6,575 bases of DNA from Rubrobacteraceae bacterium (lineage in GTDB: Bacteria; Actinomycetota; Rubrobacteria; Rubrobacterales; Rubrobacteraceae), in assembly GCA_013698525.1 (NCBI GenBank), contig JACCSM010000181.1:1-6575 (forward strand). Direction: 5' to 3'. Below, in pieces: positions 4,290 through 6,575 of the stretch (position 1 is its first letter; each line of letters starts with the position of its first letter). Under the pieces are notes generated by a model that did not search any database, was not told the origin of the DNA, and saw nothing but the letters and a program-made list of their open reading frames with translations. The position numbers and the translations under genes were made by a program.

Positions 4290-4973
4290 CTACGCTGCTG
4301 GCGGGCCGATGGCGTGCCGGTACCACGCGAGCAAAGCTTCTTGGCCCTCATCGCGCTCCCCTTCGACCCGTATCGCCCCCGATTCCAGCGCCTCCTCCGG
4401 GCCAAGACGCCCCGAGGCGACCGCGAGGAAGGTCTCGGCGTCACCTACGACCACCAGGTCGGGATCCGGGGCCGAGCCCTGTCTCGTCTCGACCCTCTCC
4501 CCTTCCTCACCGGCCCCGACCCGCAAATGGAATGCCTCGCCGTCGATACGGAACTCGTAAGTACCGGGACGACCGCCCGCCGCCCCCTGGCCGAGCACCG
4601 AGCGCATTGCCACCGCGGCCCAGCCCGCCCTCAGGTCGTCATCCTCGCGTGGGACGCTCAAGAATCTCGTTCCCCAGCGCGAGAGGGCCACGATCACCGG
4701 CTCGAGTGACCTCCCAAGCGCTGTCAGCTCGTAGACGTTCGACCCCGCGGGCGGTGGCAGTGTAGCGCGCCTGACGACCCCCTCCCCCTCGAGCGTCTTG
4801 AGCCTGTTGGCGAGGAGATTGGTCCCGATCCCCGGCAACCCCTCCAGGAGATCCTTGAACCGCTTGGGCCCAGTCGAGAGCTCGCGCACCAAGAGCAGCG
4901 TCCACCGCTCCCCAACCACGTCGAGCGCCCTGGCCACCGTGCAGTACTGACCGTAGCTCCTCTTCTCGCCCAT
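4290..4973 (-). CDS. HxlR-family transcriptional regulator with C-terminal SCP2-like domain
   Basis: A 227-residue DNA-binding protein, about twice the length of a plain HxlR regulator. Residues 8-105 are the winged helix: YCTVARALDVVGERWTLLLV, RFKDLLEGLPGIGTNLLANR (recognition helix region), LKTLEGEGVVRR, then the wing and YELTALGRSLEPV. C11 is at the position of the redox or electrophile-sensing cysteine of YodB/HypR-type members, so thiol sensing is possible but not shown. Residues about 115-215 resemble an SCP2 sterol-carrier fold (YEFRIDGEAFHLRVGAGE, PDLVVVGDAETFLAVASGRL), a likely small-ligand pocket. The start is ATG 4973 with AGAAGGA upstream. It is divergent from the sigma-factor gene, and their promoters overlap at 5017-5062, which favours control of itself and of the sigma gene. 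The stop is followed by 239 bp without a recognisable gene. Confidence 0.92.
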   Translation of the reverse strand: MGEKRSYGQYCTVARALDVVGERWTLLLVRELSTGPKRFKDLLEGLPGIGTNLLANRLKTLEGEGVVRRATLPPPAGSNVYELTALGRSLEPVIVALSRWGTRFLSVPREDDDLRAGWAAVAMRSVLGQGAAGGRPGTYEFRIDGEAFHLRVGAGEEGERVETRQGSAPDPDLVVVGDAETFLAVASGRLGPEEALESGAIRVEGERDEGQEALLAWYRHAIGPPAA

Positions 4974-5016
4974 CTTAAGCCCATCCTTCTTCCGAATTTC
5001 GTTACTAGTTTTCGCT

Positions 5017-5044
5017 GTTTATACTTGACAATTATATAGTAAAC
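5017..5044. promoter_or_regulatory. Loose palindrome over the sigma -35 box; regulator -10 box
   Basis: GTTTA (5017-5021) and TAAAC (5040-5044) are inverted arms 18 bp apart, and TACT (5022-5025) with AGTA (5038-5041) gives a second inverted pair. TACT/AGTA half-sites recall YodB-type HxlR operators, although the spacer here is 12 bp and not 7. On the minus strand TATAAT (5036 down to 5031) is a perfect -10 for the HxlR-type gene, 58 nt from its ATG; no good -35 is seen for it. A protein bound here would cover both promoters. Confidence 0.45.
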
Positions 5045-5054
5045 AGTGTACAAT
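5025..5054 (+). promoter_or_regulatory. Promoter of the sigma-factor gene
   Basis: TTGACA (5025-5030), an 18-bp spacer and TACAAT (5049-5054) make a near-consensus housekeeping promoter. Transcription would begin near 5061, giving a leader of about 54 nt before ATG 5115. The AT-rich stretch contrasts sharply with its flanks. Confidence 0.8.
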
Positions 5055-5062
5055 ACCACTGT
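5043..5062. promoter_or_regulatory. Candidate operator over the sigma -10 box
   Basis: ACAGTG (5043-5048), 8 bp, CACTGT (5057-5062) is a perfect inverted repeat that encloses TACAAT and the start-site region. A dimeric repressor bound here would block the sigma promoter. The divergent HxlR-type protein is the obvious candidate, but this is inferred from position only. Confidence 0.5.
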
Positions 5063-5114
5063 GCCTAAAACAAGAGAACAAGCCAGAGAAATCCATAGGG
5101 AAAGAGACACTGAT

Positions 5115-6005
5115 ATGCCCACGAAGACATTGACGAGGAGTAAGACTTCGACGACGCGCGCACCGGAGAGGTCCTCCGAGACCCCGGATCTCATCCCCGG
5201 CTATTTCGCCCACATCGACAAGGGCAAGCTGCTCACACACGCCGAGGAGAAAGATCTCTCCAAGAGGGCCAAGGCCGGGGACAAGGGGGCCAGGCAGAGG
5301 CTCATCGAGAAGAACCTCAGGCTCGTCGTGAGCGTAGCCAAGAAGTACCGCGGGATGGGGCTGCCCTTTGAGGACCTCATCCAGGAGGGGAACATAGGAT
5401 TGATGAAGGCCGTCGAGAAGTTCGACCCCGATCGGGGCTGGAGGTTCTCCACCTACGCCACGTGGTGGGTGAGGCAGGCGGTGCAGCGTGCCGTGGCCGA
5501 CAAGGGCCGCACCATAAGGGTGCCGGTGCACATGGGGGACAAGATCCGTAAGATGGCCCGCGCCTACAATGAGCTCTCCTCCGAGATGGAGCGCGAGCCC
5601 ACCGACGAGGAGGTGGCGGAACGCCTTGGGTGGACTGCGGAGCAGGTCAGGGATGTCAAGGGCGCTATGCCCGACGCCACCAGCCTCAACCAGATCCTCT
5701 CCTCCGACGGCGACAGCTCGGAGATCGGCGAGCTGATCGAGGACGAGCGCGCCTCCGAGGTGGCGGGGACGGTCATCGGGGAGATGGAGATGGACTGGCT
5801 CGTCGAGGCCGTCGAAAAGTTGCCCGAGCGCTATCGTCATGTCCTCATCAAGCGCTACGGCCTGGGCGACGAGCGGACGGCAACCCTTGCCCAGCTAAGC
5901 GAAGAGCTCGGCATCTCCCGCGAGCGCGTCAGGCAGGTGCAGCGCGAGGCCGAGCGCATGCTAGCCGGCGGCGAGCACGGTCGCGCGATCGGCGCGGCCG
6001 CTTAG
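5115..6005 (+). CDS. Group 2 (primary-like) sigma-70 RNA polymerase sigma factor
   Basis: A 296-residue sigma factor that directs RNA polymerase core to promoters. Region 1.1 is missing. Region 1.2 covers about 23-60 (DLIPGYFAHIDKGKLLTHAEE). Region 2 is about 64-134: NLRLVVSVAKKYRGMGLPFE, then DLIQEGNIGLMKAVEKFD (core binding) and FSTYATWWVRQAVQRA (melting and -10 recognition), nearly identical to RpoD/HrdB. Region 3 is about 139-215. Region 4 is about 227-285, with LPERYRHVLIKRYGL and the -35-reading helix-turn-helix TLAQLSEELGISRERVRQVQ. The length and missing 1.1 fit the non-essential group 2 class (HrdD/SigB-like) used in stress or stationary phase. The frame is open back to a GTG at 5046, but that lies inside the -10 and operator, so ATG 5115 with AGGGA (5097-5101) upstream is chosen. 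It has its own promoter and terminator. Confidence 0.94.
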   Translation: MPTKTLTRSKTSTTRAPERSSETPDLIPGYFAHIDKGKLLTHAEEKDLSKRAKAGDKGARQRLIEKNLRLVVSVAKKYRGMGLPFEDLIQEGNIGLMKAVEKFDPDRGWRFSTYATWWVRQAVQRAVADKGRTIRVPVHMGDKIRKMARAYNELSSEMEREPTDEEVAERLGWTAEQVRDVKGAMPDATSLNQILSSDGDSSEIGELIEDERASEVAGTVIGEMEMDWLVEAVEKLPERYRHVLIKRYGLGDERTATLAQLSEELGISRERVRQVQREAERMLAGGEHGRAIGAAA

Positions 6006-6008
6006 GCA

Positions 6009-6044
6009 GTGGGTTGAGGAAGGGTCAACCCTTCCTCAACCCAC
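6009..6044 (+). terminator. Terminator hairpin of the sigma-factor gene
   Basis: GTGGGTTGAGGAAGGG (6009-6024) and its exact complement (6029-6044) give a 16-bp perfect stem with the loop TCAA, beginning 4 nt after the stop codon. There is no U-run on either side, so it may act through stem stability alone or protect the 3' end. It can also work for the convergent gene. Confidence 0.8.
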
Positions 6045-6047
6045 GCT

Positions 6048-6093
6048 GGTCAGCCGGTCAGCTCTTTGTCTGCTGTGGGCTGACGGGCTGATC
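6048..6093. terminator. Second hairpin between convergent genes
   Basis: TCAGCCGGTCAGC (6050-6062) and GCTGACGGGCTGA (6079-6091) pair over 13 positions with one mismatch. The outer pairs 6049/6092 (wobble) and 6048/6093 extend the stem, and the loop is 16 nt. It follows the sigma terminator by 3 nt and lies 66 nt beyond the stop of the minus-strand DUF3105 gene, so a bidirectional terminator is likely. Confidence 0.6.
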
Positions 6094-6158
6094 GCTCGTC
6101 GTGCGTAAGGCTCACCCTCTTTGCACACCGCTGTCGGAGGGCAAGAGCACTATCGTTG

Positions 6159-6575
6159 CTACAGCGTCGCGCTCGTGCCGCCGGTACAGACGGCGCCTGG
6201 TTCAGGGGTCTGGGGACCTTGCTGATAGGCCTGGATAAAGCTCTCCAGGTCGGGGTCGTCCGCTCCGCTGAGGCCCACTTGCTTGCCCCAGGCCGAGGCT
6301 ACCACGGGGGTGTTGCTAGGCAGGTCGGGATAGGGGCTGACCAGGGTGTAGGACTGGCTCTCTGCGATGCCCCGCAGCTCGTTTACCTGGTCCTGCGGAA
6401 GGTCGGGGGAGTAGGTGATCCAGACCGCCCCGTGCTCCTGGGAGTGCACGGCATTCTCGTCGCGGACGGGCTTGTCGTAGTAGCCGCAATTCTGCCAGAC
6501 GGGGTTGTGCTCGCCCCCTGCGGGAGGGGTCTGCGCGTAGTCCACGTCTCCCTCGGTGTGCTCTCCGGCCGGGCC
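6159..6575 (-). CDS. DUF3105 family protein (5' end outside window)
   Basis: The frame is open from the right edge to a TAG at 6159-6161 and gives the last 138 residues. It shows the DUF3105 signature: HTEGDVDYAQTPPAGGEHNP, VWQNCGYYDKPV, NAVHSQEHGAVWITYSPDLP, LVSPYPDLP, VVASAWGKQV and a C-terminal FIQAYQQGPQTPEPGAVC. His residues in GGEHNP and HSQEHGAVW and the two cysteines (NCG, AVC) are conserved in the family as I know it. The function of DUF3105 is not established. Members usually start with a membrane anchor or signal, and this would lie beyond base 6575. An internal GTG at 6545 is not taken as the start because the family match continues upstream of it. It converges on the sigma-factor gene, separated by two hairpins. 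Confidence 0.9.
   Translation of the reverse strand, partial: GPAGEHTEGDVDYAQTPPAGGEHNPVWQNCGYYDKPVRDENAVHSQEHGAVWITYSPDLPQDQVNELRGIAESQSYTLVSPYPDLPSNTPVVASAWGKQVGLSGADDPDLESFIQAYQQGPQTPEPGAVCTGGTSATL

Noticed and set aside
4202..4765. Long + strand frames opposite the HxlR-type gene
   Set aside because: They are rich in Arg, Pro and Ser as expected for the antisense of a GC-rich gene, while the minus strand encodes a recognisable family.
5046..5114. GTG 5046 as start of the sigma-factor gene
   Set aside because: It would place the start codon upstream of the -10 box and the transcription start; ATG 5115 follows the promoter and a purine run.
5019..5840. 273-residue minus-strand frame opposite the sigma-factor gene
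   Set aside because: It is a shadow of the clearly recognisable sigma factor, rich in His/Leu/Pro without domain features.

Overview
The base composition is GC-rich with G/C-ending codons in the core genes. The protein set points to a high-GC actinomycete, most likely Rubrobacterales: a NarL-type two-component pair, an HxlR regulator fused to an SCP2-like domain, a primary-like group 2 sigma factor, a DUF3105 protein, and small secreted and WD40-like (PD40) proteins. The assignment rests on recognising protein families from memory and not on a search. No rRNA, tRNA, CRISPR array or transposase gene is visible.

Region 1 (1-773) is the 3' end of a two-component operon: the tail of a sensor histidine kinase overlaps the start of a LuxR/NarL response regulator by an ATGA junction. 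A small Trp-rich orphan gene follows at 921-1178.

Region 2 (about 1340-4080) is the unusual part. Four small or medium genes on mixed strands lie one by one between successive copies of the same ~38-bp repeat, all copies on the + strand: an 87-aa protein (+), a broken secreted-protein gene (-), a very short PD40-type secreted protein (-) and a cupin with a C-terminal membrane anchor (+). Four copies are nearly full length and the fifth, after the cupin, is only a 5' piece. Two copies carry an extra hairpin upstream. Two copies sit directly beyond homologous terminators of the minus-strand genes. The layout looks like single-gene cassettes, or like a REP-type repeat that has colonised every intergenic gap. 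I cannot tell these apart from one window.

Region 3 (4290-6575) is a regulatory locus. The HxlR-type regulator (-) and the sigma factor (+) are divergent. The sigma promoter (TTGACA, 18 bp, TACAAT) is overlaid by a perfect inverted repeat on its -10 box and by a looser palindrome on its -35 box, and the regulator has its own TATAAT in the same stretch. It is likely, though inferred, that the regulator controls both genes. The sigma gene ends in a 16-bp perfect hairpin, followed by a second hairpin, which together separate it from the convergent DUF3105 gene that runs off the right edge.
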